Assembly: GCF_013450155.1 (NCBI RefSeq)
Contig: NZ_JACCKD010000003.1
Location: 310,001-374,000 of the forward strand
Reading direction: 5' to 3'
Length of the DNA: 64,000 nt
DNA from: Haloechinothrix aidingensis
GTDB taxonomy: Bacteria > Actinomycetota > Actinomycetes > Mycobacteriales > Pseudonocardiaceae
Shown piece after piece: positions 17,059 through 24,178 of the stretch; position 1 is the stretch's first letter; every line of letters starts with the position of its first letter. The notes under the pieces were generated by a model. That model made no database searches. It saw only the letters and a list, made by a program, of their open reading frames with translations, and had not been told where the DNA came from. Position numbers and translations under genes: made by a program.

Positions 17059-17946
17059 GTGACCGGCCATGCACGCTGGAGGGACCCCCGGCTCGGCCGT
17101 ACCGACGAGGTACGCCTCGATGCCGGGAGAGTCCGGTACCACGAGGCCGGCGACGGGCCCGCGCTCGTGTTCGTGCACGGCTATCTCGTGAACGCCAACA
17201 TCTGGCGCAAGCTCGTTCCCCTGCTGTCCGAACAGTACCGCTGCATCACGCCGGACTGGCCGCTCGGCTCGCACGTGGTTCCCATGCCTTCCGAGGCCGA
17301 CCTCTCCCCGACCGGTATCGCGCGGCTGATCGCAGGCTTCCTCGAAGCGCTGGATCTGCGCGACGTCACGCTCGTCGGTAACGACTCCGGCGGTGCCTAC
17401 AGCCAGCTCGTCGCCGCACGGCACGCGCGACGGCTGAGCGGCCTGGTGCTGAACTCCTGCGAGACGCCGTGGTGCTCCTGGCCCCCGAACCCCGGAGGGT
17501 TTGGGATACTCAAGGCCGCCGCGCGACATCCGGTCAGCCACCGTGCGCTCTACCAGGCGCTTCGCTGGGAGCGCGCGTGGCGGTGGCGCAACACCTATGG
17601 CTGGCTGGCGAAGTACCCCATCGATGTCGACGCGATGCGTAGCTACGTCCGGCCGGTCATCACCAGGCGGGACATCCGTCTCGACGGCCGCAAGGCGATC
17701 AGCACGGTCTCCGCGCGGTACAGCAGGCATGCTGCGGAGCAGCTCCGGCAATCCCGCCCACTGCCCGTGCTGTGCATGTGGGGCGCCGAGGACCGTGTCT
17801 TCGCCCTCGACGACGCGCGGCGGTACGCGACCGAGCTCGGTGCCCGGCTGCGCACGATCGATGACTCCTACACCTACACCGCGGAGGACCAGCCCGGACG
17901 CACCGCCGATGTCCTGCACGAGTGGTTGGACGAGAAGGACACATGA
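17059..17946 (+). CDS. alpha/beta hydrolase lacking the usual catalytic histidine
   Basis: A 295-residue alpha/beta-hydrolase fold protein. The oxyanion loop is FVHGYLVNANIW and the nucleophile elbow is GNDSGGAY, which puts aspartate at the nucleophile position, as in haloalkane dehalogenases and epoxide hydrolases. The acid lies in MWGAEDRVF. Where the catalytic histidine is expected (before a D-x-P motif) the sequence reads SYTYTAEDQP, with threonine in its place. GTG at 17059 is three bases after the previous stop. Last gene of the amine oxidase operon; its reaction cannot be inferred from canonical residues. Confidence 0.78.
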   Translation: MTGHARWRDPRLGRTDEVRLDAGRVRYHEAGDGPALVFVHGYLVNANIWRKLVPLLSEQYRCITPDWPLGSHVVPMPSEADLSPTGIARLIAGFLEALDLRDVTLVGNDSGGAYSQLVAARHARRLSGLVLNSCETPWCSWPPNPGGFGILKAAARHPVSHRALYQALRWERAWRWRNTYGWLAKYPIDVDAMRSYVRPVITRRDIRLDGRKAISTVSARYSRHAAEQLRQSRPLPVLCMWGAEDRVFALDDARRYATELGARLRTIDDSYTYTAEDQPGRTADVLHEWLDEKDT

Positions 17947-18009
17947 CCGTGCGGCAAGGCGGTGTCGATAGCGCCCTCGATGTCGCACGCACTGGCCGGA
18001 CGTCGCTGC

Positions 18010-18699
18010 TCAGTCGTGGGAGTGACCGGTGTCTTCGTGCTCGTGGTTCCCGGTGCCCGGTTCCTCGGACGGTGGCGTGTCGGCGTCCGGTGTCGGCTCC
18101 TGCGAGGTGTCCCGTTCCGGCGCAGGAGCCGGCTCGCCCTGCTCGTCGCTGTGGCTGCCGGTGTGACTCTCCCCGGGGCCACCGTGGGTGTGCTCGAGGC
18201 CGGACAGCACGCCGAGCGGTGTGAGTGCCACGACGAACACGGCAGCGCCTGCTGCCGCGAAGCGATAGGCACCGGGGGCGAACACGGCGGATCGTTCCCT
18301 GGGCAGTAGCGACCACGCCGCGCTGAGCACGACGATGGCTTCGAACAGGACGGCGAGCACACCGGCGATACCGATCGCCTCGGGCTCGCCGGCATGCGGT
18401 CCGAACGGCACGCCCCAGGTCCGGCTCGCACCCCACAGGGCCATCGAAGCCAGGTTCGCGGCGATCGCGACGCCGATCACCGGGGTGTGCGGCAGCCGTA
18501 GGACCGCCCCGGCCCAGGCGAGCTGGAACAGCGCGATGCCGGCGAAGAACGCCCCCGCCGGGATCCATTCCTGCCAGTGCTGCGGAGTGACCGCGGCATG
18601 GATGACGCCTGCGCCCACGGATGCGAACGCCGCGACAACGGTCGCCAGCCGGATATCGGTTCGTTGCCACCGGGACGTGGCGTTGTGCTGCATGTACAT
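18010..18699 (-). CDS. membrane protein with histidine-rich C-terminal tail
   Basis: A 229-residue protein with five predicted membrane helices (about residues 15-165) and a charged tail of about 65 residues. The tail is rich in His, Glu and Asp (EHTHGGPGESHTGSHSDE and NHEHEDTGHSHD), as in metal-buffering proteins. ATG at 18699 has an AAGGA ribosome site; a longer frame exists but lacks one. A second His-containing membrane protein is encoded just upstream on the same strand. A role in copper, zinc or nickel handling is plausible from composition only; no characterised family was recognised. Confidence 0.65.
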   Translation of the reverse strand: MYMQHNATSRWQRTDIRLATVVAAFASVGAGVIHAAVTPQHWQEWIPAGAFFAGIALFQLAWAGAVLRLPHTPVIGVAIAANLASMALWGASRTWGVPFGPHAGEPEAIGIAGVLAVLFEAIVVLSAAWSLLPRERSAVFAPGAYRFAAAGAAVFVVALTPLGVLSGLEHTHGGPGESHTGSHSDEQGEPAPAPERDTSQEPTPDADTPPSEEPGTGNHEHEDTGHSHD

Positions 18700-18795
18700 A
18701 GATAGATGTCCTTCGAGCTCACAACCCGTGCGGTAGTGCGCCCGCACGGAGAACGGTCATGCGGAATCGTCTTGGGTCGGCGATCGCGCCGGTGA

Positions 18796-19248
18796 CTAGA
18801 TCCGCATGACCTGCAGCTCGCGGACGAGGCTGGGCGGGTCTCGCTTGCCCGCCGGCTGCCCGAACACCACAAGGAGATGTGTCGCGGGGATGGTCGGCGC
18901 GACGCGCGCAGTCTGCACCGGATATACGGCCACGGGGTTCTCGGGGTCGCCCGCTTGCAGGTAGCCACACGACGCCGCATGCCCGTCCTCGTCGTGGGCG
19001 GGCATCGAGTCGGCACCGGAGCTTGATGATTCGTGCCCGGGTGCGACCTGGTGGTGCGTATGTTCGTACCCGGATACGGCTCCGGTCTCCGGTGCCACTA
19101 CCGAGGCGCTCGCACCAGTGATGACGTGACTGTCGGTGTGCGGGCCAAGCAGATGGCCGAACAGGGCGAGGACACCTGCGATGAGGAGCAGCGGCAGCCC
19201 GTCACCGGTCCGGTTCGGGGAAGAGTAACGTCGCCGAGTCACTGCCAC
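18796..19248 (-). CDS. single-pass protein with His-containing external domain (possibly DUF6153-like)
   Basis: A 150-residue protein with one hydrophobic segment (LPLLLIAGVLALFGHLLG, about residues 18-35) and an outward domain with EHTHHQVAPGHE, two cysteines spaced widely, and a C-terminal strand-rich part. It looks like small actinobacterial proteins of the DUF6153 type, but that is from memory. GTG at 19248 has AGGA five bases upstream; GTG at 19242 is also possible. It probably forms an operon with the His-tailed membrane protein at 18010-18699, about 100 bases downstream. Confidence 0.5.
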   Translation of the reverse strand: MAVTRRRYSSPNRTGDGLPLLLIAGVLALFGHLLGPHTDSHVITGASASVVAPETGAVSGYEHTHHQVAPGHESSSSGADSMPAHDEDGHAASCGYLQAGDPENPVAVYPVQTARVAPTIPATHLLVVFGQPAGKRDPPSLVRELQVMRI

Positions 19249-19392
19249 CTATATCCTGCTCATCGCTGGCCGCGCCGGGCAGAGTATAGGACACGGCCAC
19301 GCCGTGCTCCCCGTCCGCAGTGCGGACGTCGCGTTCCGTCCCCGCGTTCTCCGTTACGACGATCCCGCGACCAGCCTGTGTGCGTCCTCTCA

Positions 19393-19421
19393 TCGACATC
19401 GCCGGACCCATGCACAATAAT
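19393..19421 (+). promoter_or_regulatory. sigma-70-type promoter of the SOS-box gene
   Basis: TCGACA (19393-19398), a 17-base spacer and AATAAT (19416-19421) match the -35 and -10 consensus at five of six positions each. The predicted transcription start falls at about 19428-19429, on the GTG start codon, implying a leaderless message. Confidence 0.7.
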
Positions 19422-19436
19422 CGAACTTGTGTTCGA
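19421..19436. promoter_or_regulatory. perfect LexA (SOS) box
   Basis: TCGAAC-TTGT-GTTCGA is a perfect match to the mycobacterial/actinobacterial LexA box TCGAAC-N4-GTTCGA. It overlaps the last base of the -10 element and the GTG start codon of the gene at 19429, so bound LexA would block initiation. Confidence 0.85.
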
Positions 19437-19737
19437 TCAACAGCCGGCACCCGAGCGACGGGGGCACCTCCGGCCGGTCAAGCCGCCGAAGGCGGTCTGG
19501 GTCGACCTCGGCGCGGTTTACCCGATCGCTGACCGGCCCCGGCTCTTCCTGGCAGACGGTCTGGATCTGCAGATGACCGTGCCGGGCGAGTTGCGGATGT
19601 GGGACCGGACGACCACAGGCCACTGGGTCGGCTGGGTGACGTTTCCCGTCAGGTCCGGCACCGGAACTGCACAGCAAGGCCAGTGGGTCCTCTCGGACGC
19701 CCTCACACCCCGCCTGGACACGCGTGACAGGCATTAG
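19429..19737 (+). CDS. uncharacterised small protein under SOS control
   Basis: A 102-residue protein without a recognised domain. The central part (AVWVDLGAVYPIADRPRLFL, then LDLQMTVPGELRMWDR and GHWVGWVTFPV) looks strand-rich and compact, with several tryptophans; the N-terminus is short and basic. There is no ribosome site before the GTG at 19429. Instead a good promoter places transcription start on that codon, and a perfect LexA box overlaps it. The gene is therefore probably DNA-damage inducible and leaderless. No DNA-repair gene is adjacent. Homologues seem confined to related actinobacteria, but this could not be checked. Confidence 0.65.
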   Translation: MFDQQPAPERRGHLRPVKPPKAVWVDLGAVYPIADRPRLFLADGLDLQMTVPGELRMWDRTTTGHWVGWVTFPVRSGTGTAQQGQWVLSDALTPRLDTRDRH

Positions 19738-19769
19738 GCGGACCAGGCCGTCCGGTGCCGGTCCCCTCG

Positions 19770-20855
19770 CTACGGCAGGAACCCGTGCAGGTCCCGTTCC
19801 AGCTCCGCCTGTCCTGCCCGGCACGTGAAATGCTCAGGGACCGGCTCCGGGGAGCCCGGGAGCGGCTGCCGCTCCCCCGTGGCCGGGTGCCGGGGCACTC
19901 CCGAGTACTGCATCGTCACCGTCTGCCCGGGCTCGACCGGGACGAATCCGCTCGTGTCGGTCAGGTGTGCGATCGTGCGGTCGCGGTGCACGACCTCCGG
20001 ACTGTAGAGGTAGCCGTGCGGCTCGTCGTCGTGGTTGGTGATGCGCACGGTCGCGGTGACAGCCTCGCCATCGCTATCGCAGGAGATCACCCGGCCGTCA
20101 CCGGCGGGGTCGTACGACGGCCAGGCGTCGGCGGCCAGCAACGTCACGTAGAGGCCCATGGGCAGCACCGCCACCCCCAGCATGGCTCCGGCGGCATGCC
20201 GCCGGGACACCGGGGCCGTCACGCGCGGCAGCCGGGTCGCGAGGGTGAGCACCCACCCCGCGGCCACCAGCGCCAGCCCGGCTGCCACGGCCGGGCCGAG
20301 GCCCGCGTAATGGTCGGCCGCCGGGGCAGCGAGCACCGCGACCGCCCCGAGCGCCGCCAGCACGCGCACGGCATACCCTGCCGTGCTGCCGTTGAGCCGG
20401 GTGACGATCGGGGGTACGTGCTCACCGTGGACGTGCCGCCTGCGTTCCCACACCCGCAGGCCGAGCCCGACGGGATAGGCGACGAGCGCGACCACCGCCG
20501 GAAGCCACCCCGGCAGCGGGGTCCCTGGCAGGACCCAGATCGCGCAGAGCACGAGCAGGCCGAAGCACGCCGAACGTACCGCTTCCTCGTAGACCAGCGT
20601 GGCTGTCGACCGTAGCCTGTGCCCTGCGACCACAGGATCGCCGAACCGCTCGATGGCCTCCCTCTCCGCCGGGGCCCGGTCCGTCCCCCGCGCCTGCGAC
20701 TCGGCCACCATGTCCTCCAGGTGCGCCCGGACATCGGCGATCAGCTCCGCGCGACGCCCGGCCAGTCCGCCGATCTCGTGATCGAGGATCGCGAGGTAGT
20801 TCTCCAGCGTGCGTACGCGCGGGCGGCGTACCGGCACTCGCGGTGTATCCACCAC
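19770..20855 (-). CDS. HAAS-type (PadR-associated) membrane protein
   Basis: A 361-residue protein with an N-terminal helical domain of the HAAS/permease-prefix type: LENYLAILDHEIGGLAGRRAELIADVRAHLEDMVAE and ERFGDPVVAGHRL. About six membrane helices follow (residues 85-250), then an extracytoplasmic domain with two cysteines (VISCDSDGE and EHFTCRAG) and an immunoglobulin-like feel (TVRITNHDDEPHGY, PGQTVTMQY). It begins 4 bases after the PadR gene, and PadR-HAAS pairs are a known arrangement. The external domain may sense or bind something at the envelope; its function is unknown. Confidence 0.72.
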   Translation of the reverse strand: MVDTPRVPVRRPRVRTLENYLAILDHEIGGLAGRRAELIADVRAHLEDMVAESQARGTDRAPAEREAIERFGDPVVAGHRLRSTATLVYEEAVRSACFGLLVLCAIWVLPGTPLPGWLPAVVALVAYPVGLGLRVWERRRHVHGEHVPPIVTRLNGSTAGYAVRVLAALGAVAVLAAPAADHYAGLGPAVAAGLALVAAGWVLTLATRLPRVTAPVSRRHAAGAMLGVAVLPMGLYVTLLAADAWPSYDPAGDGRVISCDSDGEAVTATVRITNHDDEPHGYLYSPEVVHRDRTIAHLTDTSGFVPVEPGQTVTMQYSGVPRHPATGERQPLPGSPEPVPEHFTCRAGQAELERDLHGFLP

Positions 20856-20859
20856 CCCA

Positions 20860-21177
20860 TCACCCTTCCAGGATCGTTGACATCGCCTTCAGGTACTCGA
20901 GCCACGCTTCGCGCTGCTCGGCGTAGTACGCCCTCCCCCGCTCCGTCACCTCGTAGACGCGCCGGCTGCGGCCGTCGACGATCTCCCGGTTGCTGCGGAC
21001 GAGCCCGTCCCGCTCCATCTGCTGCAGCACCGGATACACACTGCCCTCCGGGTAGTCCAGCGCTGGGCCGGCACGGTGGCGCAGCCCGGCCATGAGGGCG
21101 TAACCGTGCGCGCGGCCGCGGCACAGCAGCGCCAGCAGCAGCACCAGCAGGCTGCTTCGAGCATCTCCACGCCCCAT
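20860..21177 (-). CDS. PadR family transcriptional regulator
   Basis: A 105-residue winged-helix regulator. PadR hallmarks: HGYALMAGLRHRAG, then EGSVYPVLQQMERDGLVRSNREIVDGRSRRVYEVTERGRAYY. The C-terminal dimerisation helix is short, as in the PadR-s1 class. The ATG at 21177 lacks a ribosome site; a consensus promoter puts transcription start 0-2 bases before it, so the message is probably leaderless. A 31-bp near-perfect palindrome covers the -10, start site and ATG, which fits tight autorepression. It controls the HAAS gene downstream. Confidence 0.88.
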   Translation of the reverse strand: MGRGDARSSLLVLLLALLCRGRAHGYALMAGLRHRAGPALDYPEGSVYPVLQQMERDGLVRSNREIVDGRSRRVYEVTERGRAYYAEQREAWLEYLKAMSTILEG

Positions 21178-21201
21178 ACATAGAAAATCTAGGTATGGGG
21201 C
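21171..21201. promoter_or_regulatory. PadR operator palindrome overlapping its own start codon
   Basis: GCCCCATAC (21171-21179) and GTATGGGGC (21193-21201) are perfect 9-base arms, and the centre TAG-AAAAT-CTA continues the dyad. It covers the -10 hexamer, the predicted start point and the PadR ATG. Confidence 0.75.
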
Positions 21202-21214
21202 GATGGCGTGTCAA
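21186..21214 (-). promoter_or_regulatory. consensus promoter of padR
   Basis: On the minus strand TTGACA (21214-21209), exactly 17 bases and TAGATT (21191-21186) form a near-consensus sigma-70 promoter. Initiation is expected at about 21179-21177, the ATG itself. Confidence 0.75.
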
Positions 21215-21267
21215 CCACCGCGACCCGTGCCGGGTACGAGCCGGCACACGGGCGCGTTCGGGTGCCC

Positions 21268-22329
21268 CTACAGCCCGATGCCGCGGACCGGGTTGTCGTT
21301 CCAGCGATCGACCGTGTGGAAGTAGCCGTGCACGGCCTTGGAGCCGTAGACCCAGCCGCCCTGGTCGCAGACCGCCTTGTGGTCGGCACCGTTCCGGCGC
21401 GCCTCGGTGGCCAGGCCCGCGCGCAGCGAGTGCCCGGTGATGCGGAACGGCAGCTCGGCACGCTTCCCGCAGCGGGTGATGATCTCGCCGACGGCCTGCG
21501 CGGACAGTCCGGACCCGAACACGTGGTCGTGCCGGTCGATACGGCGGAACGCGGGGCCCTCGGTGATGTCGGCCGCTTCGGTCCAGGCTTGCCACGCCAG
21601 TACCGGGCAGGTCTCGCGGTGCGTTCCGTGCGGGATCGGCCGCTCGTCCGGGCCGGTCTTGGTGTATCCGAGCGCGGCGACCAGGCCGTGCGTGCCGTCG
21701 ATGGTGAGCTGCTCGGCGCGTAGCCCCGCGAGCTCGCTGCGCCGGGCCGCGATGGTGAACCCGATCAGTAGCAGCGCCCGGTCGCGGAGCCCGGCGTTGG
21801 TCTCCGGGCAGGCCCGCACGAGCGCGCGCAGCTGTGCCAGCGTGATCGGCTGAGCCTTACCTCTCCCCCGTGCCGCTCCTTCCTCGGCGAGCCTGCGCTC
21901 GTAGCCCTTCAGCGCCTGCCACGCCGCCCTGGTCGCGTTCCTGTCCACCGAGACGCCGGACTGGCGCAGCCCCGCCACCGCTCCGGCCAACCGCGCGTCG
22001 ACGGTGGCCACGGCGGCCTGCCTGGTCGTCTCCATCCAGCGCACGAACCCGACCAGCGCGCCGACCGTACCGGACAGCATCGGGATCCCCGCGTCGCGCG
22101 TGTAGTCCTCCCACACCTTCCATGCCTCGGCGTAGGCCCGTCGCGTGTTGGCGGGCCGTTGCTCGCGTACGTACGCCTCAGCGACGGCATCCAACCGCGC
22201 CAAGCGTTCCTGTGGCTCGATCGCGGCTCGATCGCGTGTCTCGGCGGCCCCTGTGCCGGGGCTTGCCGCTCCCCCGTCGTCGCTCGTCGGTTCGTCCGGT
22301 TTCTGGGTCACGATATGTGACCTTATCAC
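21268..22329 (-). CDS. tyrosine recombinase/integrase
   Basis: A 353-residue site-specific recombinase. An N-terminal SAM-like core-binding domain (RPANTRRAYAEAWKVWEDYTRDAG, about residues 58-81) is followed by the catalytic domain with the first arginine in IAARRSELAGL, a lysine in YTKTGPDE, the H-x-x-R box as GHSLRAGLATEARRNG and the nucleophile tyrosine in VHGYFHTVDRWNDNP. All catalytic positions are present, so it should be active. The first ~50 residues are disordered and acidic. GTG at 22329 or 22311 could be the start. It diverges from a zinc-finger/coiled-coil gene; no attachment-site duplication or tRNA is nearby. Confidence 0.87.
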   Translation of the reverse strand: MIRSHIVTQKPDEPTSDDGGAASPGTGAAETRDRAAIEPQERLARLDAVAEAYVREQRPANTRRAYAEAWKVWEDYTRDAGIPMLSGTVGALVGFVRWMETTRQAAVATVDARLAGAVAGLRQSGVSVDRNATRAAWQALKGYERRLAEEGAARGRGKAQPITLAQLRALVRACPETNAGLRDRALLLIGFTIAARRSELAGLRAEQLTIDGTHGLVAALGYTKTGPDERPIPHGTHRETCPVLAWQAWTEAADITEGPAFRRIDRHDHVFGSGLSAQAVGEIITRCGKRAELPFRITGHSLRAGLATEARRNGADHKAVCDQGGWVYGSKAVHGYFHTVDRWNDNPVRGIGL

Positions 22330-22412
22330 AGGTTGATCTGCGCGTGCGTATAGTAAATACGTGGACGCTATAGCTAATTACGTTCACGTATACAGTGATG
22401 TACAATCGTATT
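22330..22412. promoter_or_regulatory. AT-rich divergent spacer with palindromes between recombinase and coiled-coil genes
   Basis: This 83-base spacer is strikingly AT-rich and contains short dyads: CGTAT-N5-ATACG and a longer-range ATACGTG...CACGTAT, with ACAAT-CGT-ATTGT overlapping its right edge. It could bind the recombinase or a regulator. TACAAT at 22401-22406 sits 7 bases before GTG 22413, giving a leaderless start for the coiled-coil gene. Confidence 0.55.
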
Positions 22413-23600
22413 GTGACGATTCAGCAGGGTACGGATGACACTCACGAGCCGATGACCAGCGCGGAACATGACGGGGTCGATGGGGCCCGGCTGTGCGCCT
22501 TCAGCCGGTGTCGCGCTCCCCTGCCGGTGACGAGCGGGCCCGGCAACCGGGCGCGTTACTGCCAGGACGGCAAGACCTGGGGTGCGAAAGGGGTCAGCTG
22601 CAAGCAGGCCGGCCACGCCGAGGAGCTGCTCGCCTCGATCTCGTCGGCGACCGATGTTGTGCCGTTGCCGGTCACCGAGCTGGCCGAGCACATATCCGCC
22701 GCCGTCGGTCCGGCCCAGCAACTGGTCGACGCCCTGCAGCAGGTGCGTGAGCAGCTGGAGTCGGACGTCGCGCAGGCCAAGCGGGAACGGGACGAGGCCG
22801 CGCGGACCGCAGCGCACGAGAGCGGGCTACGCGCCACCGCCGAGGAACGGGCGGCCGAGGCGGACCGGCGTGCCGAGGACGCCGAGGCCGCCCGTTCCGC
22901 CGCCGCGGACAACGAGGAGCGCGCCGTCGCCGAGCGTGACCGCGCTCGCGAGGCCGAGCACGAGGCCGAACGTGCCCAGCTGCGCGCCGAGACGCAGCGA
23001 GACAACGCGCGGGAGCAGGCCGAGCGCGCGCAGGCACGCGCGGACGAGGTGGCGGCGCACGCCGAGGAACTGAACCAGCGCCTTGCCGCGACGACGGCCG
23101 AGACGGCGACGCTGCGGGAACAGGCGACCGCGGCCGCCGAGCGTGCCGAGGACGAACGGGACCGCGCGGAACGGCTCCGTACCGACCACGAGGCCGCCCT
23201 CGCCCGGCTCCGGGAGGAGCATCAGGCGGAACTGCGGCAGGAGCGCGAGCGTGCCGCCGCGGAGCTGGCCGAGGTGCGCGCGGAACACCAGTCCTGGCGG
23301 GACAGCGAGTCCGCCCGGCACGCTGCCGAGATAGCCGAGCTGAACCGGCAGGTCGGGAGCTACCAGCACGAGGTAGCCGGGCTGACCGAGCGGGCCGAGA
23401 CGGCGGCCAATGACCTCGCACACCTGCGTGAGCTGGTGCGCAGCACGGTCAGCGAAGCGATCCCGCACCTGCCCGAGGAGCGCGGCTCGGCGGAGCCTGC
23501 CGGGCAGCCGTCCGCCGAGCGCGGTGTCCGTGAGAACCTGCACGCGCTGCTGGAGGCGGTGGAAGGCAGGCCGGACCCGGGGGCCGCCGGTTCGGAGTGA
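22413..23600 (+). CDS. zinc-finger/coiled-coil protein (KfrA-like layout)
   Basis: A 395-residue protein with two parts. Near the N-terminus is a cysteine cluster: RLCAFSRCRAPLP, then RARYCQDGK and VSCKQAGH about 30 residues on, a likely zinc finger. From about residue 85 to 345 it is an almost uninterrupted Ala/Glu/Arg coiled coil, like the plasmid protein KfrA and other nucleoid or partition coiled coils. GTG 22413 is 7 bases after a TACAAT -10 and lacks a ribosome site, suggesting a leaderless start; GTG 22395 is an alternative. It diverges from the recombinase gene. A DNA-organising partner role is inference. Confidence 0.6.
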   Translation: MTIQQGTDDTHEPMTSAEHDGVDGARLCAFSRCRAPLPVTSGPGNRARYCQDGKTWGAKGVSCKQAGHAEELLASISSATDVVPLPVTELAEHISAAVGPAQQLVDALQQVREQLESDVAQAKRERDEAARTAAHESGLRATAEERAAEADRRAEDAEAARSAAADNEERAVAERDRAREAEHEAERAQLRAETQRDNAREQAERAQARADEVAAHAEELNQRLAATTAETATLREQATAAAERAEDERDRAERLRTDHEAALARLREEHQAELRQERERAAAELAEVRAEHQSWRDSESARHAAEIAELNRQVGSYQHEVAGLTERAETAANDLAHLRELVRSTVSEAIPHLPEERGSAEPAGQPSAERGVRENLHALLEAVEGRPDPGAAGSE

Positions 23601-23634
23601 GCGCCTGGAGCACCCGTCGGCCCGAGCGGACCTG

Positions 23635-24027
23635 TCACGCCGGGCCGAGGAGGTCCCAGCGGTTGCCCGCGATGTCACGGAACACCGCGACGTGCCCGTA
23701 CGGTTCGGCGCGGGGCGCCGTGACGAACTCGACCCCGGCCGCCACCATCCGCGCGTAGGCCGCCTCGACGTCATCGACATGGAGGAAGAACCCGACACGG
23801 CCGGCCACCTGCTGTCCGGTCACAGCCGGCTGGTCGTCGCCGTCGGCGCGAGCCAGCAGCACAGCCGTCTCGGCGCCGGGTGGCCGCACGACAACCCAGC
23901 GTTTCGGGCGGCCGTCGTCGGTCCACGACGGGGAGTCTTCGGTCAGCTCGAAGCCCAAGGTGTCGACGAAGAAGTCGATCGCCGGGTCGTACTCGTCGAC
24001 GACGATGGTGACCAGCGCGAGATGCAC
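23635..24027 (-). CDS. VOC family (glyoxalase-like) protein
   Basis: A 130-residue protein made of the two beta-alpha-beta-beta-beta units of the vicinal-oxygen-chelate fold. It starts MHLALVTIVVDEYDPAIDFFVDTLGFELTED and ends with GHVAVFRDIAGNRWDLLGP. A likely metal histidine is in the first strand (MHLA), and glutamate in the last strand is replaced by aspartate in RWDLL. Relatives include glyoxalase I, dioxygenases and resistance proteins, so substrate cannot be assigned. ATG at 24027 begins the first strand directly. It converges with the coiled-coil gene. Confidence 0.8.
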   Translation of the reverse strand: MHLALVTIVVDEYDPAIDFFVDTLGFELTEDSPSWTDDGRPKRWVVVRPPGAETAVLLARADGDDQPAVTGQQVAGRVGFFLHVDDVEAAYARMVAAGVEFVTAPRAEPYGHVAVFRDIAGNRWDLLGPA

Positions 24028-24178
24028 GGTGCGAGCCTACCCCGGGTGGCGGTAACGCACGCCGAAAATCAACGGTTGGCTCGTGGGATTGAGTGGACGT
24101 ATCGATCGAGCGGGGTGCCTCAGCACACCTGTCCCATTAGGATGTCGGCGGCGCTCGGGTGATCTGGGAGGCGAACTG

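Noticed and set aside
21268-23600. Prophage or ICE carrying the recombinase
   Set aside because: No structural, replication, relaxase or att-repeat features are seen in the neighbourhood.
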